A stretch of 9,693 nt of DNA from Candidatus Melainabacteria bacterium GWA2_34_9 (GCA_001784535.1 MFRJ01000012.1:1-9693); one strand, 5' to 3'; numbered from the stretch's first letter, positions 1-6,307 are shown. Numbers and translations: made by a program. Notes: generated by a model from the sequence alone, not told the origin.

Positions 1-989
1 TTTTTAAAATTTTTGAAAATAAAGCATCCCTCGAAGAAATTTGCTGGATGAATTTTATTATTGGAGAATATTTTGCGCAGGCTGCACTGGAATTAACAAA
101 AAAAGCAGGAATTACACCTAAAGAAGTTGATTTAATAGGTTCTCACGGTCAAACTGTTTATCATAAACCGGTAGATGAATACATAAACGGACTTAATAAA
201 AAAAGCACTCTACAAATCGGGGAATCTGCCATTATAGCAGAAAGAACAGGAATAACGACCATTTCTGATTTCAGACCTGCAGATATTGCAGCCGGAGGGC
301 AAGGAGCGCCTCTCGTATGCTTTGCAGATGAAATTATATTTAAATCTTCGACAGTAACCAGAGCAATTCAAAATATTGGAGGAATGGCAAATGTTACTGT
401 AGTAAACCCAGAAATGGACACATTTGCATTCGATACGGGACCGGGTAATGTTATGATTGACTACTGCGCGAAAAAATTCTTTATTCAGGAATATGATAAA
501 GACGGATTGCTTGCAGAGCAAGGAGAAATTGACGAAAACTGGCTTATTTACTTGCTGGAAGAAAAATATTACAGCAAGACTCCCCCAAAAACAACGGGAA
601 GGGAATTGTTTTCTCCTGAATATATAGAGAAAATGCTTTTAAAAGCCCCTAAAAATCCTTATAACATAATGGCTACAATAACCGCTTTAACAGCAAAGAC
701 CATTTTTAATGCCTATGATCAGTTTGTTTTTCCAAAAACCAAAATAGATGAACTTATTTTAGGCGGAGGCGGCGCATATAATCCTGAATTGATAAAAATG
801 TTGAAGAAAGATTTTTGCGATTCCACAAAAATACTCAGCCATAAAGATTTTGGAATCTCTGACAAATTTAAGGAAGCACTTGCTTTTGCCTTGTTAGCTT
901 ATACAACTTTTTACAAAATTCCGAATAACATACCTTCCTGTACAGGTGCCAAACACAAAAAAATTCTCGGAAAAATTTCCTATCAATAA
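1..989 (+). CDS. anmK: anhydro-N-acetylmuramic acid kinase (5' truncated by window edge)
   Basis: AnmK phosphorylates and opens 1,6-anhydro-MurNAc to give MurNAc-6-phosphate, a cytoplasmic step of peptidoglycan recycling. The reading frame is open from base 3, and the ATG at base 48 is internal: the codons before it (FKIFENKASLEEICW) continue the family alignment. About 328 residues are visible against roughly 370-390 for the family, so about 50 N-terminal residues with the first phosphate-binding motif lie outside the window. Visible family motifs, in order: GSHGQT, TLQIGE, DFRPADIAAGGQGAPLV, NIGGMAN, FDTGPGN, the GRELFSP segment, LGGGGAYNP, and a C-terminal SDKFKEALAFALLA helix followed by NNIPSCTGA. 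The molecule looks intact from there to its TAA stop. No clear terminator follows; the next gene begins after 236 bases and seems to have its own promoter. Identification is secure from the motif series. Confidence 0.95.
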   Translation, partial: FKIFENKASLEEICWMNFIIGEYFAQAALELTKKAGITPKEVDLIGSHGQTVYHKPVDEYINGLNKKSTLQIGESAIIAERTGITTISDFRPADIAAGGQGAPLVCFADEIIFKSSTVTRAIQNIGGMANVTVVNPEMDTFAFDTGPGNVMIDYCAKKFFIQEYDKDGLLAEQGEIDENWLIYLLEEKYYSKTPPKTTGRELFSPEYIEKMLLKAPKNPYNIMATITALTAKTIFNAYDQFVFPKTKIDELILGGGGAYNPELIKMLKKDFCDSTKILSHKDFGISDKFKEALAFALLAYTTFYKIPNNIPSCTGAKHKKILGKISYQ

Positions 990-1122
990 CTTGAAAATAT
1001 TAAGAATGATGTAGAAAAGTTAAAAACTAAAAAACCAAGACCTGCTGGGGTTTCTGTAAACAAAACGCTGAAGATCGCCATTACAACATGTAAAATGTTA
1101 TTAACTATCTATCAAAAACATG

Positions 1123-1151
1123 TTTACAATTTTAAAAAATGGGCATATAAG
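1123..1151 (+). promoter_or_regulatory. candidate sigma70-type promoter for the flagellar block
   Basis: A TTTACA -35 box (1123-1128; 5/6 to TTGACA) and a TATAAG -10 box (1146-1151; 5/6 to TATAAT) are separated by exactly 17 bases. A start near 1158 would leave a leader of about 68 bases before the ATG at 1226. No sigma28-type GCCGATAA box is seen in this gap. In such AT-rich DNA chance matches are common, so the ideal spacing and the position are the main support. Confidence 0.45.
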
Positions 1152-1175
1152 GTTTATAGGTTTGTCCTAATATGC
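1143..1175. repeat. imperfect inverted repeat overlapping the -10 region
   Basis: GCATATAAGG (1143-1152) faces CCTAATATGC (1166-1175): ten pairs with one mismatch around a 13-base spacer. It covers the candidate -10 box at 1146-1151, so it could be an operator. It could also fold as a leader stem if transcription begins further upstream. A second small inverted repeat, AACAT-N5-ATGTT, lies at 1085-1099. Confidence 0.4.
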
Positions 1176-1225
1176 ATATTTTTCATTAATTTTAAAGTTA
1201 GTTAATGGTTGTTGGAGTGAAATCA

Positions 1226-2059
1226 ATGTCGTTTGCCATGGATGACTTAGGCATGTCTTATGGAATAGACGCTGCCATACAAACAAAGCTCGCTGAAGAG
1301 ACACGAAAGGTTGATAAATCAGCCGATAATAAGACTTCAGACTCTACCCCAAAAGAGCCTGAAGTTAATGACGTGTTTGAAGCAACACAACAAAAACAGG
1401 ATTTGGCTAAAACAACATTTGAAAGTGTTCAAGAAGAATCCACGGTCATTGATATCACAACTGAAGCTCTTAACAAACTATCTTCTTACGTTACAGATAT
1501 TAAAAAATCTATCGAATCAAAAGACTCTGAAGATAGTTCCAGAAAAAAAATTAATGAAAACTACGAAAAAATTAATAAAGTTGCCAAAGAAACTTCTTTT
1601 AATGAAACAAAATTAATTGAAGAGTCAGAAAATAAAACAAAAAAAAGCATTTCTCTTAAAGAAATGCAAATTCCTGATATTAAAGACCTCAAAACAAATA
1701 CACCAGAACAAAAAGAAGAATCTATTAAAAAACTTGACGACATACTAAATAATATAAAAAACAAAGAACAAGAACTTGTTAATAAAAAAGAAAAAATAAC
1801 TCAAGGAATAAACAAAAACAGCCTTGTTGAAATTAAGCTTGCTTCTGCACAAGAAAAAGGACATGAGGTAGAGGTAGAGGTAGAGGTAGAAGTAGAAATA
1901 GAAATAGAAATAGAAAAAGAAGAAGCAGACTCAGCAGAAAAATTGAAAAAATCAACTATTAAGGAGATCAATGATGCTCCTAAAAAAAGCATAAAAATGC
2001 ACGTACAACATATTGATAGAAATTTACTGCTTGCTATGCTAAGCTTAAGGAGCGCTTAA
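1226..2059 (+). CDS. cysteine-free helical protein with weak flagellin D1-like signature
   Basis: I chose ATG 1226 (277 residues) because GGAG at 1214-1217 sits 8 bases upstream. ATG 1205 is in frame but has no ribosome site. The protein has no Cys or Trp and is rich in Lys, Glu, Ser and Asn, with long predicted helical stretches. Residues about 51-132 resemble the conserved N-terminal D1 helices of flagellin: ALNKLSSYV, then a Ser/Asp-rich turn with R and I, then INKVAKETSFNETKL, matching the flagellin pattern I..IA..T.FNG.KLL. Residues about 165-198 (IKKLDDILNNI ... NKKEKITQGIN) resemble the C-terminal D1 helix. The flagellin D0 ends and the RINSA.DDAAG motif are absent. A charged EV/EI dipeptide run (residues 214-229) follows, then a basic C-terminus ending LLLAMLSLRSA. 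It precedes flaG and fliS, so a flagellum-related, possibly exported role is inferred. It may be a degenerate flagellin relative or just a coiled coil of convergent pattern. Confidence 0.75.
   Translation: MSFAMDDLGMSYGIDAAIQTKLAEETRKVDKSADNKTSDSTPKEPEVNDVFEATQQKQDLAKTTFESVQEESTVIDITTEALNKLSSYVTDIKKSIESKDSEDSSRKKINENYEKINKVAKETSFNETKLIEESENKTKKSISLKEMQIPDIKDLKTNTPEQKEESIKKLDDILNNIKNKEQELVNKKEKITQGINKNSLVEIKLASAQEKGHEVEVEVEVEVEIEIEIEKEEADSAEKLKKSTIKEINDAPKKSIKMHVQHIDRNLLLAMLSLRSA
1865..1912 (+). repeat. in-frame hexanucleotide tandem repeat (Glu-Val/Glu-Ile)
   Basis: Eight consecutive 6-base units: GAGGTA four times, GAAGTA once, GAAATA three times, followed by the related GAAAAA. Each unit is exactly two codons (Glu-Val or Glu-Ile), so gain or loss of units changes protein length but never the frame. 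The ordered G-to-A gradient along the array suggests older units at the 3' side. Confidence 0.95.
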
Positions 2060-2103
2060 GATTTTTACCCAGAAATTCTTGAAAAAAGAGGAATTAGAAA
2101 CTA

Positions 2104-2520
2104 ATGCCTTTTGACGGAATATCATATACCGAACCGGGATATAAAATAACGCCTCCTTCTGAAATGAACATTCAGGCCGAAATGTCTGCTAAAACGCAGG
2201 CACAAACTTTTGTAAAAAAACTGGATGGAAGCCATAAAGTGCAACCTGACGGTAAAAATAAACAAGACACTAAAAATCAGAACTCAAATGATGAAGAAAA
2301 CAAAGACGAAGATTTTCTTGACGAAAATTCTCCGGAATTTGTAAATAAATCCAAAAAAACAAAAAAATTTAAAGTATTTTTTAATCAATTAAACGATATG
2401 GTAGAGCTTATTGACAGAGAAACAGGCAAAATTATTGAAACAATTTCACCGAATGATCTCTTAAACCTTGTTGCCAAGAGCAAAACAGCTTCCGGAATTT
2501 TAGTTGACAGAAGAATATAA
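2104..2520 (+). CDS. flaG: FlaG-family flagellar protein
   Basis: 138 residues. The C-terminal half carries the FlaG pattern: FKVFFNQLNDMVELIDRETG (about 89-108), then KIIETISPNDLLNLVAK and a closing GILVDRR. This corresponds to the family core in which a short beta segment 'V.V.D..TGE.IR.IP' is followed by a helix and a 'G...D' end. The N-terminal half is polar and low-complexity (Asn, Asp, Lys, Glu), probably disordered. No Cys or Trp. An AGAGGAA ribosome site is at 2087-2093, 10 bases before the ATG. It starts 44 bases after the preceding gene and is probably cotranscribed with it. In characterised bacteria FlaG family members affect filament length and are encoded near fliD and fliS; the exact role here is unknown. 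Confidence 0.85.
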   Translation: MPFDGISYTEPGYKITPPSEMNIQAEMSAKTQAQTFVKKLDGSHKVQPDGKNKQDTKNQNSNDEENKDEDFLDENSPEFVNKSKKTKKFKVFFNQLNDMVELIDRETGKIIETISPNDLLNLVAKSKTASGILVDRRI

Positions 2521-2572
2521 ATAAAAGCAAAAAATAATTTTTATATAGGAGAAATTTATTTCATAAAAGTTT

Positions 2573-2598
2573 AAAATAAATATATATAGATTTATTTT
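2573..2598. repeat. A/T-only inverted repeat between flaG and fliS
   Basis: AAAATAAAT (2573-2581) pairs perfectly with ATTTATTTT (2590-2598) around an 8-base loop. The whole 156-base gap 2521-2676 is extremely AT-rich and holds no gene that I can support. A weak TATAAA box at 2631-2636 could belong to a promoter for fliS, but its -35 match is poor. A stem made only of A-T pairs is weak and may be compositional. Confidence 0.25.
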
Positions 2599-2676
2599 TA
2601 TATTTTATGTTAATTTAAATTAATTACCAGTATAAAAATGGGGAGAATTAGTTAGGCTATTAAAGGTTATTAATTA

Positions 2677-3123
2677 ATGAATCCATATCTCAAACAATAT
2701 CAAACAAACCAAATTCAAACTGCAAGTCCTGAAAAAATACTTATAATGCTTTATGACGGAGCTATTCAGTTTTTAAACAAAGCAAAAAAAGAACTTGAAA
2801 ATAAAAATATTCAGGAAGTTCATAATAATATTCTCGGAGCTCAAAAAATCATCTCCGAATTTATGAACACGCTTGATATGGAAATTGGCGGACCAACAGC
2901 TGTCAACCTTTATAATTTATATGAATACATGCACTACAGGCTTATTCAGGCAAATATAAAAAAAGATGTTACAATGGTAGATGAAGTTCTTGTTCATTTA
3001 AAAGACCTGAAAGCAACATGGGAAGAAGCAATAAGAATCGCAAACAAGGAAAAAGCCGTCGTTAATATTCTTGATGATGATGATGATGAAGATGAAAATG
3101 AGGATTCATTTCAAAGAGCATGA
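2677..3123 (+). CDS. fliS: flagellar export chaperone FliS
   Basis: FliS is a cytoplasmic four-helix chaperone that binds the C-terminus of flagellin and keeps it unfolded until export by the flagellar type III apparatus. The N-terminus NPYLKQYQTNQIQTASPEK with ILIMLYDGAIQF is the family hallmark, followed by GGPTAVNLYNLYEYMHYRLIQAN. Length is 148 residues against the usual 120-135. The excess is an acidic tail (133-143, with five consecutive Asp encoded by five GAT codons) that typical FliS lacks. ATG 2677 is preceded by AAAGG at 2662-2666, 10 bases upstream. The gene ends in an ATGA overlap with the next gene, so the two are translationally coupled. FlaG upstream and a FliT-like gene downstream agree with the call. 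Confidence 0.95.
   Translation: MNPYLKQYQTNQIQTASPEKILIMLYDGAIQFLNKAKKELENKNIQEVHNNILGAQKIISEFMNTLDMEIGGPTAVNLYNLYEYMHYRLIQANIKKDVTMVDEVLVHLKDLKATWEEAIRIANKEKAVVNILDDDDDEDENEDSFQRA
3073..3087 (+). repeat. GAT trinucleotide run in the fliS tail
   Basis: Five GAT codons in a row (Asp133-Asp137 of FliS), followed by GAA GAT GAA. It is a short in-frame microsatellite that extends the acidic tail of the chaperone. Confidence 0.8.
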
Positions 3124-3500
3124 ACGAAGAAATAAAAAACACTTATGAAAAAATTCTTGAATTAAATTTTCAAATAAATTCATTGCTTAATGATTTTCCT
3201 CCTAAAGAAAATTTTGACAATTTTAACGAAAACTTACAAGAATTCCTTGACCAAAAAGATATATTTATTCAAAAATTAATTTCTTTAAAAGATTCTAATG
3301 AAAAAGAATTTAAAAAAATTGATTTAAAGGAAATTTCTGAACAGGTAAATAATATAGAACAGGAAAATCTTAAGCTTATTCAGGAAAAAAAAGTTTATTT
3401 ATCAGAAGAACTAAATAAATCCAATACAGCCGCAAAAGCCCTTTCTGCTTATAAATTTAATAAGCAGAATGAACCGCGGATTTTTGACGAAACAGATTGA
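3120..3500 (+). CDS. small helical protein, FliT/FlgN-like chaperone candidate
   Basis: 126 residues whose ATG overlaps the fliS stop (ATGA), so it is coupled to fliS. Almost the whole chain is predicted helical: an amphipathic N-terminal helix (EIKNTYEKILELNFQINSLL), a Pro-containing turn (FPPKENF), further helices rich in Lys, Glu and Leu, and a C-terminal SAYKFNKQNEPRIFDE segment. FliT (export chaperone for the cap protein FliD) and FlgN-type chaperones have this size and fold, and fliT commonly follows fliS, often ending in an Ala/Lys/Tyr-rich motif. Sequence similarity alone is weak, so the name is an inference from size, helicity and position. No gene symbol is assigned. Confidence 0.7.
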   Translation: MNEEIKNTYEKILELNFQINSLLNDFPPKENFDNFNENLQEFLDQKDIFIQKLISLKDSNEKEFKKIDLKEISEQVNNIEQENLKLIQEKKVYLSEELNKSNTAAKALSAYKFNKQNEPRIFDETD

Positions 3501-3550
3501 AATTTATGCTAATATACTTATGTCCTGAAATTTAAATAAGGGTGTGAGAT

Positions 3551-4993
3551 ATGGCAGAAGTTATTTATACAAAAAGCAAAACAGGCAGAAGAGGGGTAAA
3601 ATTTCCTGCTTCGGGTGTTGCAGAAAAAGATTTATCAAAATTTATTGCTGAAAACCTCTTAAATAAAGCTAAAATTAAGTTGCCGGAACTAACGGAACTT
3701 GACGTGATGAGGTATTTTACAAATCTGTCGCAGAAAAATTTCTCTATTGATAATGTATTTTACCCGCTTGGCTCCTGCACAATGAAGTATAATCCAAAAA
3801 TAAACGAATATACAGCAGGCTTAGACGGTTTTACAAATATTCATCCCGAACAAAATGAAGAATTTGCGCAGGGTGCGTTGGAATTAATGTATAATCTTCA
3901 AGAACAGCTTAAAGAAATTACCGGAATGGATGCGATTTCACTGCAACCGGCTGCGGGTGCGCATGGTGAATTTGCGGGAATGCTTATTGTAAAAAAATAT
4001 TTTGAAAAAATCGGCGAAAAAAGAACAAAAGTAATTATTCCTGACTCTGCTCACGGCACAAATCCAGCTACAGCAAAAATGTGCGGATTTGATACAGTAG
4101 AAATCAAATCAAACTCTGACGGACTTGTGGACGTGGAGGAGCTTAAAAGAGTTCTCGACAATGAAACTGCTGCCATAATGATGACAAACCCTAATACTCT
4201 TGGTCTTTTTGAAGAAAACATACTTGAATTTTCAAAACTTGTCCATGAAGCCGGAGCGCTTTTATATTATGACGGAGCAAATCTTAATGCAATCATGGGC
4301 ATCACTAAACCTCGCATTATGGGATTTGATATAGTTCATCTTAACCTGCATAAAACTTTTTCTACCCCTCACGGAGGCGGTGGACCTGGAGCCGGACCAA
4401 TAGGTGTAACAGAAAATCTGGCTGACTTTCTTCCTGTTCCTGTTGTAGGTTTTAACGGTGAAAAATATTTTTTAAACTATGACTTAAAAGATACAATAGG
4501 CAAAGTTAAAGCATATTACGGAAATTTCGGAATTCTTGTAAGAGCCTACACTTATATCCTTATGATGGGAGGAAAAGGACTCAGACAGGTTAGTGAAGAT
4601 GCTGTACTTAACGCAAATTATCTTAAAGAAAAGCTTAAAAATACTTATAAACTTCCGTATGACAAAATTTGCATGCATGAATTTGTGCTTTCAGGCGATC
4701 TTCAAAAAGAAAAAGGCGTAAACACTATGGGCATAGCAAAAAGGCTTATGGATTCCAATATTCATCCCCCTACGGTTTATTTTCCGCTTATTGTCCATGA
4801 AGCAATGATGATTGAGCCTACAGAAACCGAATCAAAAGAAACTCTTGATAATTTCATTGAAGTTATGAAAGAAATAAATAGGGAAATCGACGAAGACCCC
4901 GAACTTGTACTTGAAAGACCGGTAAAAACCCCTGTTTCAAGAGTTGATGAAACGCTTGCTGCCAGACAGCCTAATCTGAGGTTTTGCGAATAA
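3551..4993 (+). CDS. gcvPB: glycine dehydrogenase (decarboxylating) subunit 2
   Basis: The beta subunit of the two-subunit P-protein of the glycine cleavage system. With GcvPA it uses pyridoxal phosphate to decarboxylate glycine and pass the aminomethyl group to lipoylated GcvH. The 480 residues match the full family length. Visible motifs: FYPLGSCTMKYNP (about 70-82), LQPAAGAHGE (131-140), DSAHGTNPA (165-173), MTNPNTLG (211-218), YDGANLNA (240-247), and the cofactor-binding HLNLHKTFSTPHGGGGPG, with the Schiff-base lysine expected at Lys268. AAGGG at 3538-3542 precedes the ATG by 8 bases. The usual partner gcvPA, and gcvT and gcvH, are not adjacent: upstream is a flagellar block and downstream an unknown membrane protein. 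The 50-base leader leaves no room for a glycine riboswitch. Confidence 0.96.
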   Translation: MAEVIYTKSKTGRRGVKFPASGVAEKDLSKFIAENLLNKAKIKLPELTELDVMRYFTNLSQKNFSIDNVFYPLGSCTMKYNPKINEYTAGLDGFTNIHPEQNEEFAQGALELMYNLQEQLKEITGMDAISLQPAAGAHGEFAGMLIVKKYFEKIGEKRTKVIIPDSAHGTNPATAKMCGFDTVEIKSNSDGLVDVEELKRVLDNETAAIMMTNPNTLGLFEENILEFSKLVHEAGALLYYDGANLNAIMGITKPRIMGFDIVHLNLHKTFSTPHGGGGPGAGPIGVTENLADFLPVPVVGFNGEKYFLNYDLKDTIGKVKAYYGNFGILVRAYTYILMMGGKGLRQVSEDAVLNANYLKEKLKNTYKLPYDKICMHEFVLSGDLQKEKGVNTMGIAKRLMDSNIHPPTVYFPLIVHEAMMIEPTETESKETLDNFIEVMKEINREIDEDPELVLERPVKTPVSRVDETLAARQPNLRFCE

Positions 4994-5601
4994 TGAAATT
5001 TTATAAAATTATATTAACATCGGCTATTGGCTTTATAATTCTTATTGCTCTTGCAGCAGTAGGCGTGTTTTACCTTAAAAACACTGTAAGCTACCAGCTT
5101 CACCCGCCAAAATCAGAATTAATGCAAAGAGCTGAAAAAATCGGTGATTTTTCAAAAATTTCTAAAGATTATAACGTAACAAAAGCATTAAACGTTATAG
5201 GTGTAACATCTATTGTTGCAGAACATCCTCAAACAGGTCAATACATGGCAATAATAGATCCTGGATGGACTATGAATATTTCAAAAACTGATATCCAGAC
5301 AGGCAATCTAAAACAAAAGCTTACTGATTACGCTTTAAAAGCATCTTCTCCAAACATAAAGCTAAATAAGCTTGAAATTATGCCTAAAGGAAATTTAAAA
5401 GCATTTAATCAATCTGTTCCTTATGCGCAAATAAAAGTAAAAATTTCAAGTCTTTCTTCAGAAAAAACTTATGAGGGAATTATAGCTATTGTTTCAAAAG
5501 ACGGAACTAATAAAAATAAACTTATTGTTTCACTAAATAAAAGTGGGGCTTTCAAACAAAAAGTCGCAGAAAATTTCTTTAAAAGTGTAAAACTGCTGTA
5601 A
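4993..5601 (+). CDS. membrane-anchored protein of unknown function
   Basis: 202 residues, not recognised. Residues 6-27 form one hydrophobic segment (IILTSAIGFIILIALAAVGVF) after a short basic start (MKFYK). There is no lipobox Cys, so it is likely a signal anchor with the remainder outside the cytoplasm. The rest is a mixed alpha/beta domain of about 170 residues without Cys and with several beta-like stretches (YMAIIDPGW, AQIKVKISSL, YEGIIAIVSKDG, KLIVSLN). I chose ATG 4993, not the in-frame TTG at 4984, because GAGG at 4978-4981 is 11 bases before the ATG but only 2 before the TTG. The ATG shares its first base with the gcvPB TAA (TAATG), so translation is probably coupled to gcvPB, though I see no functional link to glycine metabolism. 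A strong terminator follows. Confidence 0.85.
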   Translation: MKFYKIILTSAIGFIILIALAAVGVFYLKNTVSYQLHPPKSELMQRAEKIGDFSKISKDYNVTKALNVIGVTSIVAEHPQTGQYMAIIDPGWTMNISKTDIQTGNLKQKLTDYALKASSPNIKLNKLEIMPKGNLKAFNQSVPYAQIKVKISSLSSEKTYEGIIAIVSKDGTNKNKLIVSLNKSGAFKQKVAENFFKSVKLL

Positions 5602-5614
5602 AACGAAATTAAAT

Positions 5615-5644
5615 AAAAAGAACTCCTTTTCAGGAGTTCTTTTT
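5615..5644. terminator. bidirectional rho-independent terminator
   Basis: The stem core AGAACTCCT (5619-5627) pairs perfectly with AGGAGTTCT (5632-5640) across the loop TTTC. Flanking A and T runs extend it to 13 pairs, with a T tract on the + strand through 5646 and a T-rich tract on the minus strand (TTTTTATTT). It sits between two converging genes and serves both: it begins 14 bases after the + strand stop at 5601 and abuts the minus-strand stop at 5645-5647. Confidence 0.93.
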
Positions 5645-6178
5645 TTAGGCTACAAGGTTCAGTCCTTCTTCTTTTTCAACTTTATTTTTTGTGTCTCTTG
5701 GGACATAGAAGGGGCTGGAACCTTTTCTGTCTTTGGATAAATTCATGCTTTCAAGTACTTGTGTAGGATTAGCTAATGCAGAAAGATTTTTTAAACCTGT
5801 AAAATCAGCCTGTTCTGCGTTAATATGAATCATTCCATTTCTAAACTGTGCAATATTATTTACTGAATCACTTGCTGCTTTTGAATTTAATGCATTTACT
5901 GCGGAAAGTGTTTTTGGTGAAAGTTGAAGGTCATAGCCGGCGGTGTTTGTTGCTGCAAGTTTAACTGCATTTGTATCGCTGCTAGCTGTTGAGCCAAAAA
6001 GACTTACATCAAGACTTCTTCCTAAATTCAATCCGCTAAGAATTGAAGGTGTTGAAGAAATAGTAGAAGCTTTTGTTGAAAGAATTTCCTGAGCTACTTT
6101 TGAAAGTTCTGCGCCGGAAATAGTTTCTGCCGGTTTTGCAAATATGTTTTGATTAATTGTGTTAATACCCAAAGCCAT
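5645..6178 (-). CDS. unknown protein under a sigma28 flagellar promoter
   Basis: 177 residues starting at ATG 6178, chosen because AAGGAG (6184-6189) lies 5 bases upstream. The in-frame GTG at 6184 overlaps that ribosome site and is rejected. No domain recognised. The chain has no Cys and no Trp and is rich in Ser, Ala, Thr, Asn and Leu, especially in residues 30-105 (probably flexible). It has no signal peptide or membrane segment. The start MALGINTINQN is reminiscent of flagellin N-termini (MAL.IN.N), and Cys-free, Ser/Thr/Asn-rich composition is typical of proteins exported through the flagellar type III route. The C-terminal third (RNGMIHINAEQADFTGLKNL onwards) looks more ordered and ends with a charged tail. 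The upstream sigma28-type promoter at 6216-6243 places it in the late flagellar class. A filament- or hook-associated, secreted or regulatory role is inferred, not shown. Confidence 0.85.
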   Translation of the reverse strand: MALGINTINQNIFAKPAETISGAELSKVAQEILSTKASTISSTPSILSGLNLGRSLDVSLFGSTASSDTNAVKLAATNTAGYDLQLSPKTLSAVNALNSKAASDSVNNIAQFRNGMIHINAEQADFTGLKNLSALANPTQVLESMNLSKDRKGSSPFYVPRDTKNKVEKEEGLNLVA

Positions 6179-6215
6179 TTGCACTCCTTAGTTTTTCTTT
6201 TTGCCCACATATTAT

Positions 6216-6243
6216 TTATCGGCTTTGGTTTATTTTTACTTTA
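6216..6243 (-). promoter_or_regulatory. sigma28 (FliA/SigD)-type flagellar promoter
   Basis: On the minus strand TAAA (6240-6243) is followed after 16 bases by GCCGATAA (6216-6223). The known sigma28 consensus is TAAA-N15-GCCGATAA, so the -10 element is a perfect 8/8 match and the spacer is one base long. The element extends as TAAAGTAA against the E. coli consensus TAAAGTTT. Transcription would start near 6209, giving a leader of about 30 bases to ATG 6178 with AAGGAG inside it. The perfect octamer in such AT-rich DNA makes chance unlikely. Confidence 0.82.
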
Positions 6244-6307
6244 GGAATCATGAAGATATATTTACAATTCTTAACGGGTTGATATTAAGGTACTTATTTT
6301 ATTAACA

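Noticed and set aside
48..50. ATG as the start of anmK
   Set aside because: The frame is open to the window edge and the 15 codons before it continue the family sequence; no ribosome site precedes this ATG.
1027..1055. Terminator after anmK (AAACC ... GGTTT)
   Set aside because: Only five pairs around a long loop and no T tract follow.
1205..1207. ATG 1205 as start of the flagellin-like gene
   Set aside because: No ribosome site upstream, whereas the ATG at 1226 has GGAG at the proper distance.
1801..1992. Minus-strand frame with Ser/Thr-Ile repeats opposite the hexamer array
   Set aside because: It is the antisense reading of the Glu-Val/Glu-Ile repeat, with no ribosome site or homology.
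2043..2060. CTTAAG-GAGCG-CTTAAG palindrome over the stop at 2059
   Set aside because: Short 6-bp stem within coding sequence and no T tract; likely chance.
3484..3518. Promoter for gcvPB (TTGACG ... TGCTAATAT or TATACT)
   Set aside because: The -35-like and -10-like boxes are 20-23 bases apart, outside the normal range. A promoter is likely somewhere here but cannot be placed.
3501..3550. Glycine riboswitch before gcvPB
   Set aside because: The gap is only 50 bases and shows no paired-helix architecture; a glycine aptamer needs about 100 bases or more.
4984..4986. TTG 4984 as start of the membrane protein
   Set aside because: GAGG is only 2 bases away; ATG 4993 has suitable spacing and the common TAATG coupling.
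6182..6184. GTG 6184 as start of the sigma28-driven gene
   Set aside because: It overlaps the AAGGAG ribosome site that serves ATG 6178.
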